64,000 nt of DNA. It comes from Pseudoalteromonas luteoviolacea. GTDB lineage: Bacteria > Pseudomonadota > Gammaproteobacteria > Enterobacterales > Alteromonadaceae. Position numbers and translations under genes: made by a program. The stretch's first letter is position 1; every line of letters starts with the position of its first letter. Below the pieces are notes generated by a model. That model worked only from the letters and a program-made list of their open reading frames with translations, did no database searches and had not been told where the DNA came from. Positions 7,333 to 16,187 of the stretch are shown here, piece after piece. The stretch covers positions 124,001 to 188,000 of the forward strand of contig NZ_CP015412.1 of NCBI RefSeq assembly GCF_001750165.1, given 5' to 3'.

Positions 7333-8286
7333 TTACCCATTTTTCTTGCTATTTAATGTATTAATTATAGACATTCCCTGTGCAACGAGAGAACTGGCAT
7401 CAGTGCCGTTGTCAGGGAGTAACACAACGGAAGACTCTTTTGCGATGGCTTCTTTCGCTGAGATTGCTTTGGTGGCTAAGTCAAGTTGAATGGCTTTTTG
7501 GCCTTCTTCTGTGTTGGCGGCCTCACCGACTTTTTTAAGTGCATCAGCTTGTGCTTCTGCAACGGCTATGATGGCTTTGGCTTCACCTTCTGCTTTGAGA
7601 ATTTGCTCGGCTTTTTCAGCCTCTGCGGCGAGTACTTGCGCTTGTTTTTTACCCTCAGCAACATTGATTTCGGCTTGTCGGTCACCTTCAGATTCTAAAA
7701 TTTGCGCACGCTTTACACGTTCAGCTTTCATTTGCGCTTCCATGGCTTCCATCACAGAATTTGGCGGCACAATATCTTTGATTTCATAACGAAGAACTTG
7801 AATACCCCATGGCTCGGAGGCTGCATTAATAGCAGTAACTATATTGGTATTGAGCATGTCACGTTCTTCAAACGTCTTGTCCAGCTCCATTTTACCTAAC
7901 TCACTCCGCATGGTCGTTTGCGCTAATTGCGTCACCGCAAACACATAATCATCTACGCCATACGTTGCTTTGTATGGGTCAAGGACTCTGAAATAAAGTA
8001 CCCCGTCTACCACAAGCGAGATGTTATCGCGGGTGATCGCTGATTGAGAAGGCACATCGGTCGCTTGTTCTTTTAAGCTTCTATCAGCTGCAACTTGATC
8101 GATAAAGGGGATAATAAAGTTTAAACCCGCTTCTTTGGTAGATTGGTATTTACCAAAACGCTCAATTACCCAAGCGCGGTTTTGAGGTACAAATTTAATT
8201 GAACCTTTCAGGATAAAAATAACAAAAATAAGCAGTACAGCTTCGATAGTAAATAAGAAATTTAATATCATTGTGATTGGATCCAT
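7333..8286 (-). CDS. qmcA: SPFH/Band 7 membrane protein, QmcA-like
   Basis: The product is 317 residues, anchored by one N-terminal TM helix (about residues 8-30). The Band 7 domain carries the typical FVPQNRAWVIERFGKY segment. A long Ala/Glu-rich coiled coil follows (about residues 185-260). Family members form large ring-shaped oligomers and have been linked to membrane quality control, including FtsH-related roles in enterobacteria. I chose the ATG at 8286 over 8310 because an AGGAATG site precedes it and the hydrophobic helix then starts at the N terminus. The NfeD-like partner follows immediately. The family is certain and the cellular role is inferred. Confidence 0.9.
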   Translation of the reverse strand: MDPITMILNFLFTIEAVLLIFVIFILKGSIKFVPQNRAWVIERFGKYQSTKEAGLNFIIPFIDQVAADRSLKEQATDVPSQSAITRDNISLVVDGVLYFRVLDPYKATYGVDDYVFAVTQLAQTTMRSELGKMELDKTFEERDMLNTNIVTAINAASEPWGIQVLRYEIKDIVPPNSVMEAMEAQMKAERVKRAQILESEGDRQAEINVAEGKKQAQVLAAEAEKAEQILKAEGEAKAIIAVAEAQADALKKVGEAANTEEGQKAIQLDLATKAISAKEAIAKESSVVLLPDNGTDASSLVAQGMSIINTLNSKKNG

Positions 8287-8434
8287 AAGAAAACATTCCT
8301 TTTTATGCAATTGCTATAACAATAGCATGTTGTTGACTAGAGTTAAATTCAAGAGGCTTTTTGTCATTTTTTTGTTATACAGTTTACCTAACATTGATAC
8401 TAAGAGTAGTTTTAACTTTAAGAGGCACAGATGA

Positions 8435-9055
8435 ATGAGTGCGCAGTATTATGAGCAAAATGCATTAAAGCTAGCCAAGCTATATCAGTCAGACAACTTT
8501 GAGTCACTACATGCCAATTGGTTGGTCCATTTAATTCCATATTTACGAAAGCAAAAAGTACAGTTTTTGGATATCGGTGCGGGGGCTGGACGAGACGCTA
8601 AGTTCATCGTTGAGCAAAATCAAGAAGCGGAAGTGGTCGCTGTGGAGCCAGTTAGCTCGCTCAACAGGCTAGGGCAAGCCTATACAAGAGAGCTTCCTAT
8701 TACATGGTTGAGGGATGAGCTACCTTGCCTATATGAGGTAAAAAAGCACTATGAGTCTTTTGATGCCATTTTAGTTAGCTCTGTTTTTAATTATTTAGAT
8801 GATAGCGCTTGTGTACAAGCAATGTTAACAATCAGGCAGTTATTGAAACCTCAAGGCTTGTTCATTGTTAAACTCCGTCATTGTGAAGACGAGGCACACT
8901 TAACTCAACGTGGTTTAAGCAATATCGGTGCTGAAGTGCTTATTGCCATGGCAGAAAGTGCAGATCTCACTTTAGAGCTTTTGACTGATCTTGAGCCTGA
9001 TGCACAAGGTAGAGCACATACAACTTGGCAGACTTTATTATTTAAGCCGACATAA
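8435..9055 (+). CDS. Class I SAM-dependent methyltransferase
   Basis: The product has 206 residues. The SAM-binding motif I is FLDIGAGAGRDAKF (about residues 44-57), followed by the acidic strand VVAVEP. Motif IV-like and post-I strands (FDAILVSSVFNYL, then LLKPQGLFIVKLRH) fit a small-molecule type methyltransferase. It is a single gene with an AGAGG site before the ATG. The substrate cannot be deduced. It resembles the methyltransferase at 31691 only in general fold. Confidence 0.8.
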   Translation: MSAQYYEQNALKLAKLYQSDNFESLHANWLVHLIPYLRKQKVQFLDIGAGAGRDAKFIVEQNQEAEVVAVEPVSSLNRLGQAYTRELPITWLRDELPCLYEVKKHYESFDAILVSSVFNYLDDSACVQAMLTIRQLLKPQGLFIVKLRHCEDEAHLTQRGLSNIGAEVLIAMAESADLTLELLTDLEPDAQGRAHTTWQTLLFKPT

Positions 9056-9086
9056 CACCTTGGGTTATATTGCGTCAGTACACAAA

Positions 9087-9515
9087 CTAGATTGCGAGTA
9101 TCTCTTTTTGGTTACTCGCAGACCACACTTTATCCGCCGCCTCTGGTTGGTTTAGCCAAACATAGTCTGTGTGCTCTTCCTCACATAAAGTGACTGTGAC
9201 ATCGTTAGGTACGCAGACACTAAACACATGCTCACAATTAATGAGCGCATTACTTTCATAGCGATAGCGCCATTGCGGCCTTATTTCATATTGATTGATG
9301 ACTTCGTGGCATTTAATTTTTAGTCCTAGGGCGTGTGCATCAATACCCGTTTCTTCCTTGAGTTCTCTATAAGCCGTGGTTAAAGGCAGCTCTCCACGAT
9401 CGACTCCTCCGGTTACAGATTGCCAAAAATCAGGGTCGTCTTTTCTTTGTAGAATTAAAAACTGTTTATCTTGATTGTATATCACGACGAGTACAGAAAT
9501 GGGTTGGCGTAACAT
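9087..9515 (-). CDS. nudB: Nudix hydrolase, NudB-like (dihydroneopterin triphosphate pyrophosphatase)
   Basis: The product has 142 residues. The Nudix box is present as GGVDRGELPLTTAYRELKEE followed by TG; it binds the metal and catalyses hydrolysis of a nucleoside-diphosphate-linked substrate. Overall length and the opening RQPISVLVVIYNQ fit NudB, which acts early in folate synthesis. The ATG at 9515 follows a GGAAA sequence. The frame is open upstream to 9662, but that stretch reads through a terminator hairpin and is not coding. The assignment to NudB rather than another Nudix enzyme is likely but not proven. Confidence 0.75.
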   Translation of the reverse strand: MLRQPISVLVVIYNQDKQFLILQRKDDPDFWQSVTGGVDRGELPLTTAYRELKEETGIDAHALGLKIKCHEVINQYEIRPQWRYRYESNALINCEHVFSVCVPNDVTVTLCEEEHTDYVWLNQPEAADKVWSASNQKEILAI

Positions 9516-9593
9516 TATATTTTCCATGAAGATGTGTACCAAATTATTATAACAAATTGATACGCAGGAAGGGGAGTTAAGGTTATAAAACAA

Positions 9594-9621
9594 TAAAAAA
9601 AAAGGCAGGCAAACGCCTGCC
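9594..9621 (-). terminator. Strong intrinsic terminator upstream of nudB
   Basis: On the reverse strand, perfect 7-bp arms GGCAGGC/GCCTGCC around a 4-base loop run straight into nine T residues. It lies before, not after, the nudB start, so it must end a separate short transcript or attenuate nudB. Confidence 0.85.
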
Positions 9622-9741
9622 CAATCTCCAATAGCAATAAACTTTGCCAAGGAAATACCCAATAAACCAACATCCTTATCAGTAAGCTCTACTTCTCGGG
9701 AGTTCTAGGAGTCACTTAAAAGGTGGTGTCTCCAAAGGAAC
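9594..9741 (-). ncRNA. Candidate small RNA or attenuator leader upstream of nudB
   Basis: On the reverse strand a promoter-like pair (9748-9776) precedes about 148 bases that end at the strong terminator. The 5' part can fold: arms GGAG.CAC and GTG.CTCC (about 9708-9733), and a second short stem around CTCCCGAGAAG. No convincing reading frame lies inside. It could be an independent sRNA or a regulated leader of nudB, 79 bp downstream. I do not recognise it as a known RNA family. Confidence 0.45.
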
Positions 9742-9747
9742 AACTTA

Positions 9748-9776
9748 ATCCTACATGGATGTTTTTAAAATGTAAA
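9748..9776 (-). promoter_or_regulatory. Sigma-70-like promoter for the candidate RNA
   Basis: Reading the reverse strand, a -35 element TTTACA (9771-9776) is followed by a 17-base spacer and a -10 element TAGGAT (9748-9753). Spacing is ideal and the -10 matches the consensus at four of six positions. Confidence 0.5.
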
Positions 9777-10181
9777 CTGTTTTAAGGTAAAAAATTGTGA
9801 ATGTATACATTTTGTGTTTTTTGTTCTTTTTTGTTGTATTTTTATGCGTTTTTTCATATGGGTTTAAAAAACCTATTATTTACAGTGTTATAAAACTAGT
9901 TTAGAGAAGATTGTTAAAGTCGGTACATTTATTGGGTACTTAATTAAATTTCCAAGGTGTTGAAAAATATAACTTAAATTTTATGTGTTCTATTTTGGGT
10001 TATATAAATTATTTTATTTTGTTAAATAATTGTTTTTTTGCCACTGTGGCTGCGGCCAAGTTAACCGCAAAAAATGCCAGTTAGTTTGATTGTGGGTAAG
10101 AGTAGAAATTCTATGACCTAGCTTGGTTTTCACTATGTTCTATACCATGCTTAAAAAAGAGCATGAAAGAATACTGACACT
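9777..10181. other. AT-rich intergenic region before the TPR gene
   Basis: I see no reading frame or stable hairpin of note. It contains long T- and A-rich tracts, and presumably the promoter of the TPR gene. Confidence 0.5.
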
Positions 10182-11228
10182 ATGTTTATCGCATTTTGGT
10201 TATCTGTGGTTGTTGTGATGTCGCCGAGCGAAATGTTCATGACCCTCAATAAATTAAAAGAACTTAACAGTAAAAACCCACAACAGGCTGCACAGGTTTT
10301 TCGCTCTGTTCGTTCTAGGTTACCTAAAAAGCCAAGTCGGGGTTTACTTGAGCTATATTTGGTCGGTCTAGAATCTGGCGTGAGAGTAAATGATGCTGAG
10401 GTGGTTCAGCATATTGTGTCGATACTTGAAGGAGAAAGCTGGCGTGGCACTGCAGAAGGCGCAGAGCTTGACATTGCGACAGCCGTAGCCATTTACCATC
10501 GACGAATAAACGATTACGAGTATGCTGAAACATTAAATGAGTGTGCTATTTCTTATGCAGCTGATCCGAAAGAGTTTGCAAGAGTCGCCAACAATATGGC
10601 TGTTGTGTATCGGCACAATGGTCAACCTAAAAAAGCACAAAATATATTAAAAGAGTCTTTGATGTTGGCTGAGGATAGAGAGGTTATTGCAAACATCAAA
10701 AACAACTTGGGTAACATATATTTTGATCAAGAAAAATATCGTCATGCTCAATTGATGTATATTCGGGCCTTTCGTTTTCACTCTGAAGTGGGGCAGGCAG
10801 GTTATGCTGCGGGTACGGGACTTAATTTATTAAATACACAGATATTTTTAGGTGATTGGCCAAGTTTTGAACGCTATCAAGCGTCAGTTGCACTAGAGGT
10901 TAAGCACAGCGGACAAAATATTTTTAGGTTGTTTTATATGTGGCAAAAGTACCTCAATGATCACGTTAACAACCACACTCCATTAGATGATGACAGAGTT
11001 GCGTCGTTAATTGAATCAATACCAATATTGCTAAAGAGTGAGTTAGGGCCGTCACTTTCGCACTATTCGGGTCTTTTCAAAAATGTAGAATTGCAAAGTA
11101 AGCTTGAAGAACAAGTTATTAAAACACCAGATATCAAACATATAAACAAACCAAATGGCGTTAGGATTAAGCTAGAAAGGCTCTGTACGACCAGAATAAT
11201 TGCAAAAAAATACTTTTCCAATCGTTAA
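10182..11228 (+). CDS. TPR-repeat protein of unknown function
   Basis: The product has 348 residues. Helical hairpins of the tetratricopeptide type are clearest at about residues 110-215 (ANNMAVVYRHNGQPKKAQNI, then NNLGNIYFDQEKYRHAQLMY). The N terminus is hydrophobic (MFIAFWLSVVVVM), possibly a short membrane anchor or an uncleaved signal; the frame could also start at a Met further in. The C terminus is basic. The next gene, a secreted metalloprotease, starts 74 bp downstream on the same strand, but a functional link is not evident. TPR proteins act as protein-binding scaffolds. Confidence 0.65.
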   Translation: MFIAFWLSVVVVMSPSEMFMTLNKLKELNSKNPQQAAQVFRSVRSRLPKKPSRGLLELYLVGLESGVRVNDAEVVQHIVSILEGESWRGTAEGAELDIATAVAIYHRRINDYEYAETLNECAISYAADPKEFARVANNMAVVYRHNGQPKKAQNILKESLMLAEDREVIANIKNNLGNIYFDQEKYRHAQLMYIRAFRFHSEVGQAGYAAGTGLNLLNTQIFLGDWPSFERYQASVALEVKHSGQNIFRLFYMWQKYLNDHVNNHTPLDDDRVASLIESIPILLKSELGPSLSHYSGLFKNVELQSKLEEQVIKTPDIKHINKPNGVRIKLERLCTTRIIAKKYFSNR

Positions 11229-11302
11229 TATAGTTTGAAAATGGTTAAAAAAAGGTCAATAATCTAGTTTCCTAAATCGGAAAACATGTAAAGGAAACTA
11301 TA

Positions 11303-13189
11303 ATGAAGTTAGTAAAATCTTTGGCGGCTGTCTCTGCGCTTATGATCCCCACGCTTTCACTTGCGTCAATTCCTTATCAAAATGAGGAGTATCAATTCAC
11401 TCAGCCTAATGGCGAAGTTATTTCAATATTTTTGCACGGGAATACGTATTACGCAGAACAGAGAACCCGCGATGGTAGGTTAGTCATATTTGATGAGCGC
11501 AAAGGCGGTATGGTCTACGCATCTGTAAATAAATCAGGCACTGATTTTGTATCATCTGGTATTTTGGTATCGCAACAGTCTGGCATGACGCTGAGCACTT
11601 CGCAGTTTAATACTGACCATGCAGGTGGGTTATCTGTTGAAGCGATTCAAAACTTAGTTCAGCAAAAGCAAGACGAGTTTCTTCCTGCTTTGGAAAGTCC
11701 TTTGCTTTTGAATACGCAAACTGCTGATATAAGTACGCAGGTTGCTGGAAACATAAAAGGGCTGACCATTATCATCGACTTTCCTGATGAAAGAGGCAGT
11801 ATAACCAAGTCACAGGTAGAGCGATTCCTAAACGATAGAAATTACACCGAATTTGGTAATGCGCAATCTGTACGGGGTTATTTTTTAGAAGTATCAGACA
11901 ATAAGTTAGACTATACCAATACGGTCACCGCCTACTATACAGCCAAAAAGAATAAGTCGTATTATGCTGACTCTAGTCTGAGCTCCAGTGTACGTTCACA
12001 AGAGTTGATAAAAGAGGCGCTAGATTGGTTGGAGTATCAGCAAGGTTTTGATTTTTCGACCTTATCGACCAATAGCAGTAACCAAATTCGTGGCTTAAAT
12101 ATTTTTTACGCCGGTAACTCAGACAGTGCTTGGTCTAAAGGTTTGTGGCCTCATATGGCGAGATTAAGCCCGCGCTTTTGTGCAGACGGAGTGTGCACGG
12201 ATAGGTACCAGATTACAGATATGAGAGCCAGTTTATCAATAGGCACATTTGTTCATGAATCGGGTCATCTCATCACAAATTGGCCTGATTTATATGACTA
12301 TGACGGCAGTTCTCATGGATCGGTGGCGAGTTACGGTGTGATGGGGTTTGGCGCTATTGGCACAACCAACAAGTTTAGACCGACTCCACCTGTTGCGCAT
12401 TTTAGAGCCATCGCTGGTTGGGATACCGTGACTGAATTAAATCCAGCTATTAATGCAAATGCCCCAACAGGATCACTTAGCCATACATCAGGTAGCCACA
12501 CATCATATAAGTGGACTAACCCAAGCAATCGAAATGAAGCCTTTTATATCGAAGCTATCCATCAGTCAGGTCAAAACACAGAGCAGCCAAGTCAAGGCTT
12601 AGCAATTTGGCACGTTGATACGCGTGGCAGTAATTCCAATGAATGGTATCCCTATATTCAGATGGAACATGCAGACGGAAATCGCGATCCTGAAAATAAG
12701 CGTAATAGGGGTGATGGTACTGATTTATTTATAGCCAATGGTGAGTTTAGTAACCTATATCCAAACAGTTTATCTTCGAAAGGGACTAATTCTTTGTGGT
12801 GGAATGGTGCAGACTCTGGACTGGCTATTTCTGGTATCTCAGCGCCTGCTCAGACTATTTCATTTAATCTTGAGTCAAAAGTTGTAGAGCCACCTAAAGG
12901 AGATACATATCGTGGAACCCTAAATGATAAAGGACAACAGATCCAGCCTAATGGCAGTTGGTTCCAATACTCTGGCGGGACGATTAAGCTCGACTTAACT
13001 GGTCCGAGTAATGCTGATTTTGATTTGAAGCTAGAGCGCTGGCAAGGCGGTCGTTGGGTCCAAGTGGATATTTCAGAAACGCCAACGTCGGTTGAATCTA
13101 TTTCTTATACTGCTTCAAGTGGGTATTACCGAATGGTTGTATATTCGTATTCTGGCGCAGGGGATTACACTTTAATTGTAAATAAGTAG
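11303..13189 (+). CDS. Secreted M6-family metalloprotease with C-terminal PPC-like domain
   Basis: The product has 628 residues with a signal peptide (MKLVKSLAAVSALMIPTLSLA). The zinc-binding HESGH motif is at residues 318-322, followed by WPDLYDYDG, the PDLYD signature of the M6 (immune inhibitor A) family. A propeptide-like region precedes the catalytic domain. Residues about 530-628 form a beta-sandwich of the pre-peptidase C-terminal type, often found on secreted marine proteases. A ribosome-binding site (AAAGGAAA) precedes the ATG. It likely degrades external proteins. Family assignment is firm. Confidence 0.88.
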   Translation: MKLVKSLAAVSALMIPTLSLASIPYQNEEYQFTQPNGEVISIFLHGNTYYAEQRTRDGRLVIFDERKGGMVYASVNKSGTDFVSSGILVSQQSGMTLSTSQFNTDHAGGLSVEAIQNLVQQKQDEFLPALESPLLLNTQTADISTQVAGNIKGLTIIIDFPDERGSITKSQVERFLNDRNYTEFGNAQSVRGYFLEVSDNKLDYTNTVTAYYTAKKNKSYYADSSLSSSVRSQELIKEALDWLEYQQGFDFSTLSTNSSNQIRGLNIFYAGNSDSAWSKGLWPHMARLSPRFCADGVCTDRYQITDMRASLSIGTFVHESGHLITNWPDLYDYDGSSHGSVASYGVMGFGAIGTTNKFRPTPPVAHFRAIAGWDTVTELNPAINANAPTGSLSHTSGSHTSYKWTNPSNRNEAFYIEAIHQSGQNTEQPSQGLAIWHVDTRGSNSNEWYPYIQMEHADGNRDPENKRNRGDGTDLFIANGEFSNLYPNSLSSKGTNSLWWNGADSGLAISGISAPAQTISFNLESKVVEPPKGDTYRGTLNDKGQQIQPNGSWFQYSGGTIKLDLTGPSNADFDLKLERWQGGRWVQVDISETPTSVESISYTASSGYYRMVVYSYSGAGDYTLIVNK

Positions 13190-13216
13190 TGATTTAACAG
13201 AGTAGCTCACAATCAC

Positions 13217-13249
13217 AAGTGGACTGGGTGTTTGACACGAGGTCCACTT
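13217..13249 (+). terminator. Hairpin after the M6 protease, probable terminator
   Basis: Perfect 8-bp arms AAGTGGAC and GTCCACTT enclose a 17-base loop and are followed by TTGTAACTTTTA. Confidence 0.55.
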
Positions 13250-13402
13250 TGTAACTTTTACCTACATAATTTTCATATCAATATTTCGTGCACATTTCCT
13301 TGATACACCTCAATAAAGCAAGCAAGTAGTCCGCATTTACATTGTGCGATCAATATAAACGAATCTCTCAAGTTAAAATTTAGTAAATTATTTGTTTGAT
13401 TT

Positions 13403-13421
13403 GAAATTGAAAATCATTATC
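13403..13421. promoter_or_regulatory. Strong Fur box before the five-gene biosynthetic cluster
   Basis: This site matches the 19-base Fur consensus at 16 positions by eye, ending in the full AATCATTATC half. A further CATTATT follows and could extend it to overlapping sites. It lies 71 bp before the first gene of the cluster. This is the best Fur site in the window and predicts induction under iron limitation. Confidence 0.8.
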
Positions 13422-13492
13422 ATTATTACCTGTAAAGGGGACTTTGCAGTATATAGCGTGCTTTTTACACACAAAATGATTAAGGAGTAATT

Positions 13493-14506
13493 ATGTCTCG
13501 TAGATTTTTATTAACTGGCGCGACCGGTGTCGTGGGGCTCTCAATGATAGAGCTGTTATCACCAAATGATGAGATTGTTATTCTAGTAAATCAACGATCT
13601 TTTATTGACCTACCTCAAGGGGTAAGTCAACAAATTCAGGGTGATATCCGTAAAGCCAACTTTGGTTTAAATGATGAGCAAGTAGCTCAACTTGAAGGTA
13701 TTGACTGCATAGTGCACAGTGCGGCATTGACAGACTTTACTGCCGATCCAGATGTGTTAGCTGGAATAAATGTGGCAGGACTAAAACATGCCATACAACT
13801 ATCAGAGCGTTTAAATGTGCCGCTCATTCATATCAGTACTGCATTTGTGAAAGGTCGAAATGGTCATGATTTTAATAATTATGAGCAAAGTAAGCGCGAA
13901 GCAGAGGCCTGCTTAAGCGACAAAATTACCGTTGTACGCCCCTCAGTCATAATTGGTGACAGTACACTTGGGTTGATGCCTAAAAAGCAAGGTTTGCACA
14001 ATATGCTTAAACTTGCGACTAAGGAAGTGATCCCCATTGTACCAGGAGATGCAAATACACTCGTTGATGTGATCCCGCGCGATATTGTTGCTAAATGTAT
14101 TCTGACAATTGTAGATAAAAAGCTCTCAGGTGAGTTTTGGTTAACCGCGGGCACTTTGGCTAAGACGTTAGGTGATTTGCTTACACTTGGCGAAGATGAT
14201 GATATCACATCACGTTACGATGTGCGCTTTAAAGCCCCTAAGTTAATGAGCCCAACCACTTTTGAAAGATTGGTTAAGCCTGTATTTATGCCTGCGTTGC
14301 CAAAACGCTTTAAACGTATGTTTGAAGAGACCTCTATTTATTTAAAGTATCTTGATATGTCAGAGGGGTTTCAATCTGATGTTCCTCAACTCGCTGAAGT
14401 TGCTGGTGAGTGTTATCAGTTTGACGTTCGCCATACGCTCGCTAAAAATCTGGTTGCCTACGACCATCAGCATCCTTTGATTGCTGAGCTTTCAGGAGCG
14501 CAGTGA
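13493..14506 (+). CDS. Extended SDR, thioester-reductase/epimerase-like
   Basis: The product has 337 residues. The NAD(P)-binding motif TGATGVVG is at residues 8-15, and the catalytic pair YxxxK is Tyr130-Lys134, preceded by HISTAFVKG. The layout fits extended short-chain dehydrogenases of the thioester/fatty-acyl reductase or epimerase type. It is the first gene of five closely packed genes behind a strong Fur box. Next to an aminotransferase, a reductase giving an aldehyde that is then aminated would make sense; this is inferred from the pairing. No acyl carrier protein or CoA ligase is in the cluster. Confidence 0.78.
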   Translation: MSRRFLLTGATGVVGLSMIELLSPNDEIVILVNQRSFIDLPQGVSQQIQGDIRKANFGLNDEQVAQLEGIDCIVHSAALTDFTADPDVLAGINVAGLKHAIQLSERLNVPLIHISTAFVKGRNGHDFNNYEQSKREAEACLSDKITVVRPSVIIGDSTLGLMPKKQGLHNMLKLATKEVIPIVPGDANTLVDVIPRDIVAKCILTIVDKKLSGEFWLTAGTLAKTLGDLLTLGEDDDITSRYDVRFKAPKLMSPTTFERLVKPVFMPALPKRFKRMFEETSIYLKYLDMSEGFQSDVPQLAEVAGECYQFDVRHTLAKNLVAYDHQHPLIAELSGAQ

Positions 14507-14507
14507 C

Positions 14508-15731
14508 GTGAGAGAGGAAACACTCGAGCTACTCAAGGCCCATAGTAACCGTTCAAAAGCACGGTTATCTAGCATGATGAATTTACCCATTGAGCACAGT
14601 GCTCAAACCGCAGAAATTGTGGATGAGAATGGTAAAACCTACTTAGATTTCGGTGGGTTTGGTGTATTTATTTTAGGTCATAAGCACCCACAAGTCGTGG
14701 CTGCGGTAAAGGCTCAACTGGATATTATGCCAATGAGTTCGCGCACGCTGGTGAGCCCCAACCTTGCTACTGCCAGTAAAAAGCTCGTTGATATATGCCC
14801 AGATGCAATTCAATATGCTTTTTTTACTAATTCAGGTGCGGAGTCGACAGAGCTGGGCTTGAAGCTTGCCAGAGCCAATGGCTGTAAACATATTATTGCC
14901 GTAACTGGCAGTTATCACGGTAAGTCACTAGGTGCTTTATCCGTTACGCATCGTGATGAATTCCGCACGCCATTTACGCCTTTGTTTGATAATGTCGAGT
15001 TTGTTGAGCGTAACAATGTTGAGACCTTAAAAGCCGTATTTGCAAGATATAAAGAGCCAGTCGCTTTTATCGCTGAGCCTGTCCAAGGTGAGGGCGGTGT
15101 TTACGCCCTGAGCTATGAATTTTTGCATACCGCCAAGCATTTATGCGAGCAGTCAAAGGGACTTTTTATTTGTGATGAGATCCAATCAGGGCTGGCACGC
15201 ACTGGCACCATGTGGGCAATCGATAAGCATAACATTGTCCCTGATGTGATGTTAGTCGGAAAAGGGCTCAGTGGTGGCGTAATACCCTGTGCCGCGGTGG
15301 TTGCAACTGAAGCGGCATTTGCACCTTTAAACACTGACTTTATGTTGCATTCGAGCACATTTGGCGGCTCGCCTATTGCACTGAGTGCCGCTGAAGCGAC
15401 CATAGATATTTTAACATCACAAAATATAGCTGAACGTGCAGCCTATCTAGGCAAAGAGATTGTTGGCAAATTGAATGAGATTGTCAAAACACACAATGAA
15501 GGGGCACCTCAGCCAATTATCATACGTGGCGAGGGCCTGTTGATCGGCATTGACGTTGGTACACCAGCTCGGGCAGGTCAGTTGACTTTGTCGTTATTAA
15601 ATCAACAAATCCTTACCAGCCATTCACTCAGTAATGCGTCAACTGTGCGATTAACACCGAGTGCCTTTTTAACTGATGACCAGTTAGCACAGTTATATAC
15701 CGCGTTTGAAAACGCAATAGACAAGATTTAA
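14508..15731 (+). CDS. Class III PLP-dependent aminotransferase
   Basis: The product has 407 residues. It shows the family landmarks: FFTNSGAESTELGLKLAR, SYHGKSLG, the FICDEIQSGLARTG segment with the cofactor Asp, and Lys252 in VGKGLSGG that forms the Schiff base with PLP. I chose the GTG at 14508, one base after the stop of the preceding gene, because AGGAG lies nine bases before it; a frame from 14481 would overlap the previous gene. Relatives move amino groups onto terminal aldehydes or onto ornithine-like substrates. It probably acts on the product of the SDR. The substrate is unknown. Confidence 0.88.
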   Translation: MREETLELLKAHSNRSKARLSSMMNLPIEHSAQTAEIVDENGKTYLDFGGFGVFILGHKHPQVVAAVKAQLDIMPMSSRTLVSPNLATASKKLVDICPDAIQYAFFTNSGAESTELGLKLARANGCKHIIAVTGSYHGKSLGALSVTHRDEFRTPFTPLFDNVEFVERNNVETLKAVFARYKEPVAFIAEPVQGEGGVYALSYEFLHTAKHLCEQSKGLFICDEIQSGLARTGTMWAIDKHNIVPDVMLVGKGLSGGVIPCAAVVATEAAFAPLNTDFMLHSSTFGGSPIALSAAEATIDILTSQNIAERAAYLGKEIVGKLNEIVKTHNEGAPQPIIIRGEGLLIGIDVGTPARAGQLTLSLLNQQILTSHSLSNASTVRLTPSAFLTDDQLAQLYTAFENAIDKI

Positions 15732-15740
15732 GGAAATACC

Positions 15741-16187
15741 ATGAGAGACGTAAAATATACCCAAACAGTTAGTGCTTCTGCAGAGCAAGCATTTGAAAAA
15801 ATTGCTGATTTCAAGTCGTTCGAAAGTCACTGTCAGGCTGTGATTGCAGTCGATGTCACTGAAATTAACGAACGTGAGTCAGAGTCAACATGGTTGGTCC
15901 ATTTTCATGATGGCAAAATGTCTTGGCGTGAGCGTGATATTTTCAACAAAGAGGCCCTCAAAATTGAATTTACGCAAATTGAAGGTGATGCAGATATTTT
16001 CGAGGGAGTTTGGGTCATTGAGTCTGTGTCAGACAATGAATGTACGGTGACATTTGATGCGTGTTTTTGCATGGGGATCCCGACACTTGCCGATATTCTA
16101 GAGCCAATTGCCGAGTCTGCGATTAAGCAAAATGTTGAACAGATGCTAAATGAATTATTTGTATCTCAGCAAGAGGCTGTTGCATGA
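15741..16187 (+). CDS. SRPBCC (START-like) family protein
   Basis: The product has 148 residues with the cyclase/dehydrase or COQ10-like fold: N-terminal strand YTQTVSASAEQAFEKIADF, later WLVHFHDGKMSW, and a long C-terminal helix. Such proteins bind hydrophobic ligands and act as aromatases, cyclases or lipid carriers. It starts nine bases after the aminotransferase and its stop overlaps the next start (ATGA). In this cluster it may hold or process a greasy intermediate. No catalytic residues can be named. Confidence 0.75.
   Translation: MRDVKYTQTVSASAEQAFEKIADFKSFESHCQAVIAVDVTEINERESESTWLVHFHDGKMSWRERDIFNKEALKIEFTQIEGDADIFEGVWVIESVSDNECTVTFDACFCMGIPTLADILEPIAESAIKQNVEQMLNELFVSQQEAVA

Noticed and set aside
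9516..9662. N-terminal extension of the nudB frame
   Set aside because: It reads through a strong terminator hairpin and has a TTG start without a ribosome-binding site.
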